Assembly (NCBI RefSeq): GCF_001540865.1
Contig: NW_017893436.1
Coordinates: forward strand, 1 to 64,000
DNA: 64,000 bases
Direction: 5' to 3'
Source of the DNA: Ananas comosus
Taxonomy: Eukaryota > Streptophyta > Magnoliopsida > Poales > Bromeliaceae
A program made the position numbers and the translations under genes. The notes beneath the pieces are model-generated. The model saw nothing but the letters and a program-made list of their open reading frames with translations. It was not told the origin of the DNA and did not search any database. Shown here piece after piece: positions 24,072 through 35,133 of the stretch (positions are counted from its first letter, which is position 1; every line of letters begins with the position of its first letter).

Positions 24072-24602
24072 GTGATACGTGACGGCCTTATACATTCAAT
24101 CAGATGATCAGTTATTTTCACTTGTTAAGTTTGTTTCTGTTGCAAAGTATAGTAGAACTTTTCAGGGACGAAGCCACATGTAGGCTGAGGGGGGCCATGG
24201 CCCCCCTCAACTTTTAAAATGTTCATTTTTGGTCCTTATTTTGCTAAGACTTAAAAGATAAGAAGTTATAGTTAAACAAATATTATAATGGTGGCCTACA
24301 TGAAAAGTTCTTTAGTGTGTCATGAGGCACAACATGAACGGCAGAGAGTCAATCACCGGAGAAAAAAAGAAAAAATGAAATTGCATGCACCTAATACACC
24401 ATACATCATACTCGACGAGATTCGGCAGATGATATATATTAAAATTAAAAATTTATCCTGTAAATTGATTGCTTCATTTGGAAGGTTTTATTGAAAAGTT
24501 ATGAATTAAAATTATAAATTTTGAGTATATATTAGTTATCTAGTAGTTCTAAAAAAAACAGCAGTGTAAAAAACTATATTATATATTATATATATATTTA
24601 TA

Positions 24603-24637
<35 letters not shown>

Positions 24638-24639
24638 AT

Positions 24640-24890
24640 AGGCTGGGCTACTATATCATATGAGTATAGAGTCCTTTGTACTCATAATTTTTGGCCGTTC
24701 AGATGAAAAATGTGCGGTTGGGATAGAGTGGTTTACGGTTAGGTTGATAGTGGCCCCCATTAGGGTTGAGTGGGGTTGGTTAATAGTATAATCTAACGGG
24801 TGACAAATGATTAAAGGGTAGATCAAACGGTAAAAATTTATGAGTACAAAAGGCTCTATACATAAGAGATATGTTAGCCGGACTCTCCTC
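24640..24890. mobile_element. MITE between TA and CT microsatellites
   Basis: Inverted ends: GGCTGGGCTAC with TATAGAGTCCTTTGTACTCA at the left face TGAGTACAAAAGGCTCTATA with GTTAGCCGGACTCTCC at the right. Before it is a long TA run (24,585-24,640) and after it a CT run. It is non-coding. Confidence 0.65.
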
Positions 24891-24934
24891 TCTCTCTCTC
24901 AGTATATATAATATAGAGAGAGAGAGATAGGTCT

Positions 24935-25270
24935 TGTGTGCTATTAGAAGCACGGAGGCTCGTGTGTCCTAAGCTGTTTGATGATGGGTTTTCGATATTG
25001 ACGATCGGGCTCGTTAGACTTGATCTAACATATTTTGAAGTATCTAGAAAATAAATTTTACGATTTTTTTAATATTATTTACCTAGCAATCAAAAGGATT
25101 CAAAAATCAATAATTTTTAAATTATTTTCTAGAAACTCAAATACGCTAGATCAAGTCTAACGGAGCCGATCGTCGGATTTCTGAAGAATCCAATCGAATT
25201 GAAATATTCATCATCGAAAACGGTCCAGGAGCACGGAGGCCTCCGTACTCTGAGAGCACAGCAGTCCTGA
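24935..25270. mobile_element. MITE with ~110-base inverted arms
   Basis: The left arm contains AGAAGCACGGAGGC and GTTAGACTTGATCTA, and the right arm their reverse complements (TAGATCAAGTCTAAC and GCACGGAGGCCTCC). It is bordered by GA and TA microsatellites. No coding region is present. Confidence 0.7.
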
Positions 25271-25284
25271 TATATATATATATA

Positions 25285-25540
25285 TAGAATTAGGATGGAA
25301 TACTATTGATAGCAAAACGCTCTTTTTGCTATCAAGTTTTTAACCTTGGATTAAAAAATCGTAAGGTTAGGATGATATTAGTCAGTTAAGTTGAGTGGTC
25401 CCCTAGGTTGATTGGTCCCCACTGTGTTTATAGTATTTAATCCAATGATTAGAAATGATGAAAGGTTGATCCAAAGGCTAAAAACTGATAGCAAAAATGA
25501 CGTTTTGCTATCAATAGTATTCTAGCCCAACTCTCTCTCT
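25285..25540. mobile_element. MITE related to the element at 56,115
   Basis: The left end GGAATACTATTGATAGCAAA matches, in reverse complement, the right end TTTGCTATCAATAGTATTCT. The outer GGCTAGAATAC resembles the TIR of the MULE-type MITE at 56,115-56,333. It is bordered by TA and CT microsatellites. Confidence 0.7.
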
Positions 25541-26520
25541 CTCTCTTTCTCTCTCTCTTCTTCTCTCTCTCTCTCTCTATATATATATATGATATATAGA
25601 TATTGGATTTATCTCTTATAGCTAAAGAATATATAAGACGTTCGTCAGAACTTATAATTTATTCTGGTCTCAACTAGGTTATTCTAGAATATTACATAAA
25701 TATTATCACACGAAATCCATAGAAATGTGCTATCCCCTTATATATCCGTAATTATCCTGAATGTACGCACATCCTCCGCAACTTTCATTTGTTTTGATTA
25801 ATTTGTTTCCTTTGCGTGTTGAATTGTGGCGAGTTTGTTAGGTTTAATGGTGATTTGATTAATTTGAGTGGCTTTATAAGTTCTGTTTGTCAAAATTGTG
25901 GGGTTTGTTGACAATTAGTATTACGTAGTTAACTGATAGTTAAGTTTAACTTAACCCCCAACCAATTCGGTAGAAATAACACAAATCAAAAGGGAAAGAA
26001 AAAATATTGGGGAGGTGCCGACAAATAATGACAAGTCTATTTCGAAGCTCCGTTATAGTTCAAATTCTGCAACAATTGTGTACACTTTGCTAATAGATGC
26101 ATGTGATAGAATTTCAACAAGAGTCTCCTTTTTTTTTTTAATGCTTTGGCAAATCAAGGATGTTGCACAAATTTGAATTAATTCAAATGTTTTTCAATGT
26201 GCAGGTTCAAGTATATAGTCGTGGGGCTGATCAGAATTCGTTTATGCACTTTTTGATTTTTCTTATCAAACAATTTTTATTTTTTTGTATTTTTTTCAGT
26301 TAGAGAGTTTAATTTGTTATAATTACTACAACATATGAGTGGATATTGTTGTTGTGACGTATGGATATTTGATTTTAGTTTTATCATTTTAACGAGAATT
26401 TAAGGAACTTTGTTGATTGCTTTTTTTTTTTAGTCTCATCGATTTAATGTACATGAGATTAGTTTAATTAAAGTTTAATACTAGATTAGATGTTTAAATA
26501 AAATATTATATATTGAATGA
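25541..26520. other. CT/TA microsatellites and AT-rich CACTA interior
   Basis: The stretch starts with CT and TA runs (25,540-25,592) and is then AT-rich. I see no gene, exon pair or further element before the subterminal repeats of the CACTA right end. Confidence 0.5.
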
Positions 26521-27415
26521 CAATGGGACACTTATAAAGTGTCACTATATAAAAAAAATATTACTTTTTTTAAAAATTAGGGACACTTATGTGTGTCACT
26601 AAAAGAAAAAAAGTGTCACTAAACTGCAGCACTTATTTGGGATATACCGACACTTTATTATGTGTCGCTATATACCCTAGGGACTGTATATATAGCGACA
26701 CTATTTTTAGTGTCGGTATTTTTACCAGCAACACTTTTTTTAGATTTTAATGACACTTAAAAGTGTCGCTATAGCTTAGTTTTGTTGTAGTGACTCCATT
26801 GTTATCGTGACCTATTTGGTCGGTTGGGCTACTCGATGACCTATACGGTCGGTATACCCTTAGGGGTAGGATTGTCGGCTAGTTGCCGATGGTTGGCTAT
26901 TGAGCATATCAGCATCGGTCGCCCTTACTCGTTCGTATTTCACGAACACCAGCGGCCTAATCCACCACAAGAGGGTGTTCTTTTCTGAAAAAGTGGTTGG
27001 AGGTGCCAACCCGTGAGCCCATAGGCTACCTTGGGTTATATGCAGGCTGAGTAGCAGTGGCACAGGCTTGAGGTCTACAGTGTGGACCAACAGGGCACAA
27101 GCTTGAGGTCTGCTGTCACGCCCCCGCCCAGAAACTCCGACCGATTTGGCCGGTTCGGGCACGGCGAACGGACGCCGAACGGACAACACCTCCCTTGTCC
27201 GCCCAAGGCTCAACAACAGATCGAGTACAAGAATTTACCCAGGATTTTAAATTCTATAAGTACACAATCAACGGGGCACAAACAGTGTCAACAACAAAGA
27301 GCAAGTAATCCACATGATACACAAGTGAAATAAAAAGAGTTTTTACTAACTATTACATTAATTGCATCCAATTACATCACATTCTTTTACATTTACATTT
27401 TTCTCCAAAATAAAT

Positions 27416-29850
27416 TGTAACATACCACATTCCTCGTAAATTGTGCCTAGTTTCGTCGAAATGGGCGGAACGCGGAGTGGAACGAGTTAGAGTGGACTCT
27501 AAGTGCATTAGAGTCCATAAATAAAGCAAAAAGGGACCCGAGAGAGCAAATCTGAAAATCTGGCTAAGTTCCAGATTTTGAGCTCTCGGGGACCAGTCCC
27601 TGAAGGAGAGACCGGTCCCCGTACGCGTAGCCTGCCAGGAATCCTGAGGCAACCGGTCCCTGGCAGTGAGACCGGTGCTCGGGAGACCGGTCCCTGAAGG
27701 AGAGACCGGTCTCTCGCTGTGCAGCAAGCCAAAAACTCGAAAATTTGGCTAAGTCCTGGAAAACCTACGTTCGGGAACCGGTCCCTGGTCGGGGAGACCA
27801 GTCCCCGACAGCGAAAAACGCCCAGTCTGGGCAGTGCACTATGAAACCAGTGGAGGGGCTTAAGTGCAATTGTCACAACATGTTATATGGCCATCCCCTT
27901 CACTCCTACAGCCATTGCTCTCCTCTCTCTCATTTTCTCTCTTTCTCTCTCTAGAAAACTAACCCTAGAGCTTGGAGAAGAAGGAGAAGAAGCTAGTGGA
28001 GGGATATTTGGAGGTTTTGGAGGTTCTAGAAGCTCTCCAACAAGAGGATCTTGGTGGGGCTTGGACTAGAGGTAAGTTTTGTAAGGTTTTCCTCTAGGGT
28101 TTGAATTTTGGTTTAGGGATTTGGAGCTTTGTGCTCCTTAGAGGCTTTAGAGGCTCTTTTGAGCCATGAATACCATGGTACCCATGAGAGCTCAAGGTGC
28201 TCTCATGGTGAACACTTGGGGGCTAGGATAGATGCCATAGGGATGGTTCTAAAGGCTTGGAAACCTTATTAGAAAGCTTCCTAGGTGATTCTAAGCTAGT
28301 ATTTGCTTAGGGTTGAGATCAATCTAGGAGTTGAGCCAAAATGACATTGTTAGGGCTTGAAAATTGGGGCTTTTGCCCTAGGATTTTTTGGGGACGAATT
28401 GACCCCGTAGAAACCTAATTGGAGGTGCCCTAAATGCGTGGGACAACTCCATTTAACGTTACAAAAATATTAGAGTATAGTTCATGTACAAAAGGCCTAA
28501 TATGGCACTATTTTGGTTATAGGGCGCGGAATCGACTTTCGTAAAGTTCGGGAGTCGTCACATTCTACACCCACACGATCATTAGAGGTGGGGGGTGCAC
28601 GTCGGAATCGTTGGATTCCCTTCTATGTCTGTTTCACTTTTCTTGAGCATTTTGTTATATAGCCATTCACGCATAGTAGGGTAATCTTACATGTGACTAG
28701 AGGTTAGAATTTCAATATTGTGCTTCTAATGTAGATGAACATAGTGATTGAAGAAGAACCGAAATGGACATGTATGATTGAACCCGAGAGATGTGTGAAT
28801 GTGGGACTTGGACTTGACCATAGTAAACAAAGGTGACATTGACTATAGAGACAAGATTGGCATTGACAAAAATGACTAGAAAGTGACATGAACAAATAGG
28901 TAGAAAACCTATCATAAAAGTGGCATTGTGACTAGTGGCTATGTATCCTCAACTTGAGGATTGGATCGAGGCTCACGTGGACTTAGGCTTGAGGGAGGTC
29001 GCTCCTCCTCAAGTGGTGTACTTCGAAGTGTAGACACCAACGGGGAAGAACCCCGTCGACGATCCCTCGGGTGGTTGTGCTTAAAGCCTCCCTCGGTAGA
29101 CGGGGGATGGATTGGTGAGCTATTGGGGTTAACAAAGTTAACCGGTAAGATTGGGTACAGAAAGATAGAGTAATGAAAAAGAACATGCATGGATGCATAT
29201 TATATATTGTTGAATACATATATCCACTGATATTCTTTTGTAGGCATAGTATTAGATGCATTAGTACTGGTTACTTTTCCTTCCTTGAAATACTTATGCC
29301 TGGATAGACCTAGTGGGTAAGTCGGCGAGGTCGGATGTCGAGCCCACTGGGAACTTCGTTTAGTTCTCACACAACTAATCCTACAGGTCCTAGCACGAGC
29401 GGGGCGGCGGAGGACCGAGGCAAGGGTATAGCGCCGTAGGTAGCGGCCACCGGGATTTTCCTATTTTGTAGCCATTTCCCTTTTGGTATACAAGTATCAA
29501 CTTTATTTTGTTGATTTAGAGATGTAAAGTTGTAAACAATCATGTAATTTGGTGGATGGCTAAATGTAAAAAGAAATGATGAATGAATGGAAAAGAATGT
29601 AATAGTTAATTTACTTGTATTTGGTTCAAATGCAATCAAGTACCTTGTATGTTGTATGATGTAGCTTAGAGCTTTCGCTTCCGTTGTTGCTTGTCCTCGT
29701 GCAAACCTTGTATTATATATGCAAATCTCTTGTTGATTGCTTATTCATACATATTGTTAGAGCCTTGGGCGAACAGGGGAGGCTCTGTCCGTTCGGCGTC
29801 TGTTGACGTGACCCGAACCCGACCAAATTGGCGGGGATTGGGGCGTGACA
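27416..29850 (+). repeat. 5' LTR of gypsy1
   Basis: It starts TGTAACATACC and ends TTGGGGCGTGACA. The palindrome array is at 27,580-27,805. A pyrimidine-rich leader follows at 27,905-27,955, and a splice-donor-like GAGGTAAGTTTT at 28,068. No gene is present. Confidence 0.92.
27580..27805. repeat. GGGACCGGTCCC palindrome array, gypsy1 5' LTR
   Basis: About seven ACCGGT cores plus two ACCAGT variants lie within 225 bases, mostly inside GAGACCGGTCCC or AACCGGTCCCTGG. The array starts ~165 bases into the LTR and ends ~70 bases before the likely promoter. Confidence 0.85.
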
Positions 29851-29857
29851 GATATAA

Positions 29858-29869
29858 TGGTATCAGAGC
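29858..29869 (+). other. Primer-binding site of gypsy1 (tRNA-iMet)
   Basis: TGGTATCAGAGC lies seven bases after the LTR end. It is complementary to the initiator tRNA-Met 3' end. Confidence 0.92.
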
Positions 29870-30192
29870 GAAGTTGAAAGCAAAAGTCTAGGAATGACCT
29901 AGGAACCAGAGGTTTGAAGACCATAGGGACTTAGGAAAACGTTTAACGTGGACTTGGTTTATGCAAAAGCGAATGATTCGGTCAACGGTAACACTTCTCT
30001 AGAAGGAAGTAGAGATGGACTAGGAGGCTTAATTGTTGTCTACTTAAGGGACCTTGTGGGGCGGCCGACCACATGACACCAAGAATGGAAACGATTATGC
30101 TTGTTGCTTTCGCTTAATTGGGTAGTTATTTGGAACGTGTAAGAGTCACGTGTCTCGAGTGCTAATGTGTGTGCATTGCGTTTCAGGACGCG

Positions 30193-31470
30193 ATGGCACC
30201 GCCGAGGAGAGTTACGAGGTCTACACCGGCGGAGCCTCGGGAGGAGCCCGGGCAGTCAGGGTCGGACGAAGTGCGCGAGTTGCGAGCCCAGGTAGCGGCT
30301 TTGGCCGGGGCTATGCGGCTTCAAGGGGAGCAGATTGGGCAGCTCCACGTGATGATGGTGCAATAGGCGGCGGCGGCGGCCTCGGTGCCGAGGGATCCAC
30401 CCCCACTGGCTGCTCCTGTAGCACCACCTCCTGCGGTGGCGGCAGCGCCAGTGACGATGGTTCCTTCGACGGCATCGGGTTCATCGACTCCTATTCCCGA
30501 TGTACTTGAGGCCGAGCAGGAGCGCACGTTGGCGGCGCTGACGGCATTCAAGCGATTCAACCCTCCAACCTTCAATGGTGATGTGAAGGATCCGTGGGTG
30601 ACGGAGAGTTGGCTAGCCGCGATGGAGGCGTTGTTCGAGGATATCTATACCCTCGAGAAGGATAAAGTTCACCTTGCGGCACATTGTTTCGATGGGCCGG
30701 CCCGCTTGTGGTGGAATCAGGCAAAGAAAAATCGCTCGTTAGGGCACGCTTTTCTTACTTGCCAGGCGTTTCGGGAGATGCTGCTTATGGAGTATTTCCC
30801 CGAGAGCGACAAAAGGAAAATCAAGGAGGATTTTCGGAAGCTAAGGTAGGGAAGCCGATCGGTGCGGGAGTACGAGAGGGAATTCACGCACATGATTAAC
30901 TGCGTGCCGGCTTGGTTCACGGTGATAGGGACCGAGCGGAGGTGTTTGAGCGCGGGTTGCGACCCGAGATTTTCAAGGTCATACATGCCTTCCGTTTGAA
31001 GACCTACGAGGAGGTTCTTGACCGCGCGCTCTGGGTGGAGCGCGGGAATGCCATTGCGCGTGATGAGCGCGAGACTTTTGAGAGGGACAGGGAGAAAGAT
31101 AAGTCCAAGAAGCGACCGGCTGTTGGTTCGGCGGGCCAATCAAGCTCAAAGCGACCCCCGCGACCTCAGTGATCACAGGGGCGGGGAGGCAGGAGCCAGG
31201 CGACTTTCTTCCCGTGTGTTATTTGCGGCGGGAACCATAGGCCCACGGATTGTTCCCAGCGCGGGGGGAGATGTTATCGGTACGGCTCTGCTGGACACAT
31301 GAGTTGGGAGTGCTCGGGCGGTGCATCCCCGGCTCTGTCATCAGCTTCAGTCCAGTACACCCCACGGCAGCAGGCGGGGCTGCCACCCGCCATATCTGCT
31401 GGACGATCGTCGGCGCCTCGTTAGCCGGAGGCCTCTCGAGCACCTAGTGGGCGGGTATTTGCCACTTAGG
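30193..31470 (+). pseudogene. gypsy1 gag (broken)
   Basis: Gag forms the particle that packages element RNA. The start at 30,193 gives MAPPRRVTRSTPAEP, a usual start for this lineage, then a proline/alanine-rich linker. The retrotransposon gag domain spans ~30,540-30,850 (FNGDVKDPWVTESW, then GPARLWWNQAKK). In-frame TAG codons end the frame at 30,366 and 30,849. Reading then shifts frame near 30,900 to 30,912-31,172, which ends with a basic stretch and TGA. The zinc knuckle at 31,272-31,313 reads CYRYGSAGHMSWEC: the second cysteine is tyrosine, so it should not bind zinc normally. No functional product is expected. Confidence 0.85.
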
Positions 31471-34400
31471 TGGAGGAGCCACCAATTATTGTTCCCAACG
31501 ACGTCGTGGCAGGTATTATTCTTATCAGAGGCACTAGGGCTAGAGCCATATTTGATACAGGTGCATCTCAATCATTCATAACAGCATCATTTGCACTAGC
31601 TCATGACATAGAGGTTATGCATTATGAGGATTATTGGACGGTGACAGCACCTGGACTTACGTTTCATGTGCATGATGAATGTTTAGACTGTCCAGTACAG
31701 ATAGGCGATTGGATCATGCCGATCGACTTGTTAGTGTTGAAGCAATTGTGGAGATTTGACGTACTCTTGGGCACCAATTGGCTCTCCAAGTATTACGCGG
31801 TTATCGATTGCGAAAGGAAGGTTATCACTTTTCGTGAGCTTAACCAAGAGGAGATGGTCTACAAGGCGTGTAATGGTGCGCGTTTCGCGGCGACCATATC
31901 GTCAGTGAGGGCGAAGAAACTGATCAAGGGTGGTTGCAAGGCCTACTTGGCGACCATCGTAGACCCTCAAAGGGAATACGCGGAATTGGAAAATATTCGG
32001 GTGGTGTGCGAGTACCCGGATGTATTTTCGGCGGAGTTACCGGGATTGCCACCGGATCGGGAAGTCGGGTTCGTCATTGACTTGATTCCCGGGGCGGCGC
32101 CAATTTCGAAGGCTCCGTATAGAATGGCACCGGTGGAGTTAAAAGAGTTAAAAGCCCAGTTGCAAGACTTGCTCGATAAAGGCTTCGTACGGCCGAGCGT
32201 GTCTCCGTGGGGAGCTCCGGTGCTATTTGTAAAGAAGAAGGACGGCACACTCCGACTCTGCGTTGACTATCGCGAGTTGAATAGAGTGACGATCAAGAAC
32301 AAGTACCCACTGCCGAGAATTGACGATCTATTCGATCAGTTACAAGGGTCAAGGGTATATTCTAAAATTGATCTCTAGTCGGGGTATCATCAATTGAAGA
32401 TACGACCCAAGGATGTGCACAAAACGGCGTACCGTACGCGGTATGGCCATTACGAATTCACGGTGATGCCGTTTGGGCTTACTAATGCCCCAGCAGCATT
32501 CATGGACTTGATGAATAGAGTCTTCCGTCCGCTATTGGACCGGTGCGTCGTGGTTTTCATTGACGACGTATTGGTATATTCTCGGACCGAAGAAGAACAT
32601 GAGGAGCATTTAAGGCTCGTGTTGGAGATACTCCGGAAGGAAAAGCTTTATGCAAAATTGAAGAAATGTGAGTTTTGGCTTTCGGAGGTTACTTTCTTGG
32701 GCCACGTTGTATCCGTAGATGGCATTTCGGTGGACCCAAAGAAAGTTGAGGCGATTAAAGATTGGCCTCGCCCAACAAGTGCAGCGGAAGTTCGTAGCTT
32801 CCTTGGACTTGCGGGCTACTACCGGCGGTTCGTGGAGGGGTTTGGCAGGATAACAACTCCACTAACGCGCCTCACGCACAAAGGGATGAAGTATGTTTGG
32901 AGCCCCGAGTGTGAGCGGAGCTTTGAGGAGCTAAAGAATAGACTAACATATACTCCAGTGCTTGCTTTGCCGATGCTGGGAGAGAGTTACGTCATTTATA
33001 GTGATGCCTCGTACGTTGGCCTCGGGTGTGTCTTAATGCAAAACGGCCGAGTCATAGCCTATGCATCGCGTCAGTTGAAGACATACGAAAAGAATTACCC
33101 GACATATGATCTTGAACTAGCGGTGGTTATTTTCACGCTAAAGCTTTGGAGGCATTACTTATATGGGGAACATTGTGAGATTTACACCGACCATAAGAGT
33201 CTCAAATACTTGTTCACCTAAAAGGAGCTAAACTTGCGACAGCGGCGGTGGTTAGAGTTGCTCAAGGATTATGATGTCACGATTCTCTACCACCCCGGGA
33301 AAGCGAACGTTGTGGCCGATGCTCTAAGTAGAAAGTCGGCGGAGAATTTGGCGACGAAAATTACACCTCAACCGGCTTTGCAAAAGGAGATGCAGCGGTT
33401 TGGTCTAGAAGTTGTGGCACCGGGAGTGCCGGCAACACTTGCCACCTTGGTTGTGCAACCAACCTTGTTGGAGAAGCTTAAGGGATTACAAGCATCGGAT
33501 GAATTTCTCCAAAAGGTGCGGGGCAAAGTTGAGAGCGATAGTGCCGATGATTTTGGCATTGGAACCGACGGTGCACTACGATATCGGGATCGTTGGTGCG
33601 TGCCCAAGGACGACGATCTTCGGAGGGCGATTATGCAAGAAGCGCATATCTCCCTATAGCATTCACCCGGGCGGCGCCAAAATGTATCGGGACCTGAAAT
33701 TGCATTATTGGTGGCCGGGCATGAAGAAAGATATAGGAGAGTTTGTGGCACAGTGCCTCACGTGCCAACAAGTGAAGGCGGAGCGTCGATTTCCGGCGGA
33801 AAAGTTGCAAAGTCTACCTATACCCGTGTGGAAATGGAAAAACATCGCAATGGATTTTGTGACAGGTATGCCTAAATCACAAGGTGGACATGACGCGATT
33901 TGGGTAGTTGTGGACCGGTTGACAAAATCGGCACACTTTCTGCCGATCCACACTACTTGGTCGGGAGACAAGTTAGCTCAAGTCTATATTGACGAGGTGG
34001 TGAGACTTCATGGGGTTCCGGTATCTATAGTATCGGATCGGGACCCTAGGTTCACGTCTCATTTTTGGAAGAGCTTACGAGATGCATTGGGCACACGGCT
34101 CGACTTTAGCATGGCATTCCATCCTCAAAGTGACGGTCAATCGGAAAGGACTATTCAAATACTTGAGGACATGCTTCGAGCGTGTGTACTTGATTATAAG
34201 GGCGGATGGCACGATCACTTGCCGATGGCGGAATTCGCATACAATAATAGCTATCAAGAAAGTATTGCGATGGCACCATTCGAGGCCCTGTATGGAAGAA
34301 AATGTGAGACCCCAAATAGTCCTATATATGAGATATAATAGGGCTAAACTCTTAACCCGGCTTAAGCATTTTGGGTGGTGGCAAGGCCCAAGAGGTTAAG

Positions 34401-35070
34401 AGAGTTAAGCGTGCTAGGACGGGAGTAGTCCTAGGATGGGTGACCCCTTGGGAAGTCGGGGCGTCACAGAAAATGTCACTCGCGAATACATTGGAGCGAT
34501 GTGGGCGAGAAGATGGTTCTTGGCCCGGATGTGGTGCGGGAGGCGGAAGAGAAGGTTCACCTTGCCTGACAAAGATTAGCGACGGCGCAATCGAGGCACA
34601 AGAGTTATGCCGACAAGCGGCGAAAGGATATTGAGTTCGCGGTAGGAGACCGCGTATTTCTAAAAGTATCGCCGATGCGAGGAGTAAAGCGGTTCGGTGT
34701 TCGCGGGAAGCTAAGTCTCCGCTATATCGGACCTTTCGAGATTTTGGAACGAGTTGGCGCGGTGGCCTACAAGTTAGCGTTACTACCGAGGCTCGCGGGA
34801 GTACAAGATGTATTTCATGTATCCCAACTCCGCAAGTATGTCTATGACCCAGATCATGTCCTCTCGTATATACCGATAGAGCTCCAAGAGGATATGACTT
34901 ATGAGGAGTTCCCGGCTTATATCGTGGATCGGGAAGCGAGGAAACTAAGGAACTAGGAAATCCCGTATGTTAAAGTTCATTGGAGTGAACATGATGACCG
35001 GGAAGAAACTTAGAAACTGGAGAGCGAGATGCGGGAGCGCCATCCTCATCTCTTCGATGAGTTGAATTGA
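31470..35070 (+). pseudogene. gypsy1 pol: protease, RT, RNase H, integrase, chromodomain-like end (broken)
   Basis: Pol copies element RNA into DNA and inserts it. The aspartic protease motif [10 protein letters not shown] is at ~31,551. The RT has [20 protein letters not shown] at ~32,262, [11 protein letters not shown] at ~32,472 and the catalytic FIDDVLVYS at ~32,556. RNase H follows with [10 protein letters not shown] (~32,997) and [10 protein letters not shown]. The integrase has a zinc-binding region with CLTC at ~33,752, then MDFVTG, SDRDPRF and SERTIQ, which supply the D,D,E residues. The end (34,675-35,070) resembles the Del/Tekay chromodomain tail, ending ERHPHLFDELN. Breaks: TAG at 32,376, TAA at 33,219, a frameshift near 33,650, a TRIM inserted at 34,303, and TAGs at 34,954 and ~35,011. 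Confidence 0.9.
34303..34468 (+). mobile_element. 5S-rRNA-derived (Cassandra-like) TRIM solo LTR in gypsy1 integrase
   Basis: It is 166 bases, TGTGAGACCCC...GGGGCGTCACA, with TSD GAAAA at 34,298-34,302 and 34,469-34,473. The 3' half from ~34,401 reads GTTAAGCGTGCTAGGACGGG, AGTAGTCCTAGGATGGGTGA, CC and TTGGGAAGTC, closely following plant 5S rRNA across its internal Pol III promoter (A box, intermediate element, C box). This is the hallmark of Cassandra TRIM LTRs. The 5' part of 5S rRNA is absent. It cuts the integrase frame after GRKC. Whether Pol III uses it is unknown. Confidence 0.88.
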
Positions 35071-35117
35071 GGTAAAGATTTCGATTCCGAATAAGTAGTT
35101 TCGCGGACGAAACTAAA

Positions 35118-35133
35118 TTTTAGGGGTGGAGAA
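35118..35133 (+). other. Polypurine tract of gypsy1
   Basis: AGGGGTGGAGAA directly precedes the 3' LTR start TGTAACAC. It is the expected plus-strand primer. Confidence 0.8.

Larger units (their letters stand above)
18865..26792. mobile_element. CACTA (En/Spm) non-autonomous element carrying gene fragments
   Basis: The left end is CACTATAACAAAACTAGGTT and the right end, on the other strand, CACTACAACAAAACTAAGCT, a CACTA TIR that continues into ATAGCGACAC. The 3-base TSD ACT is at 18,862-18,864 and 26,793-26,795. Subterminal regions are dense in GTGTCGCTA/TAGCGACAC motifs (26,520-26,775 and 18,880-18,930). At 7.9 kb there is no transposase-like frame, so it depends on another element. The interior holds ATG2 exons (21,132-22,174), other exon-like pieces and three MITEs. 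Confidence 0.9.

Noticed and set aside
34396..34458. A functional 5S rRNA gene
   Set aside because: Only the part from the A box on is present and it lies within an LTR with a TSD, so it is a retroelement module and not a 5S gene.
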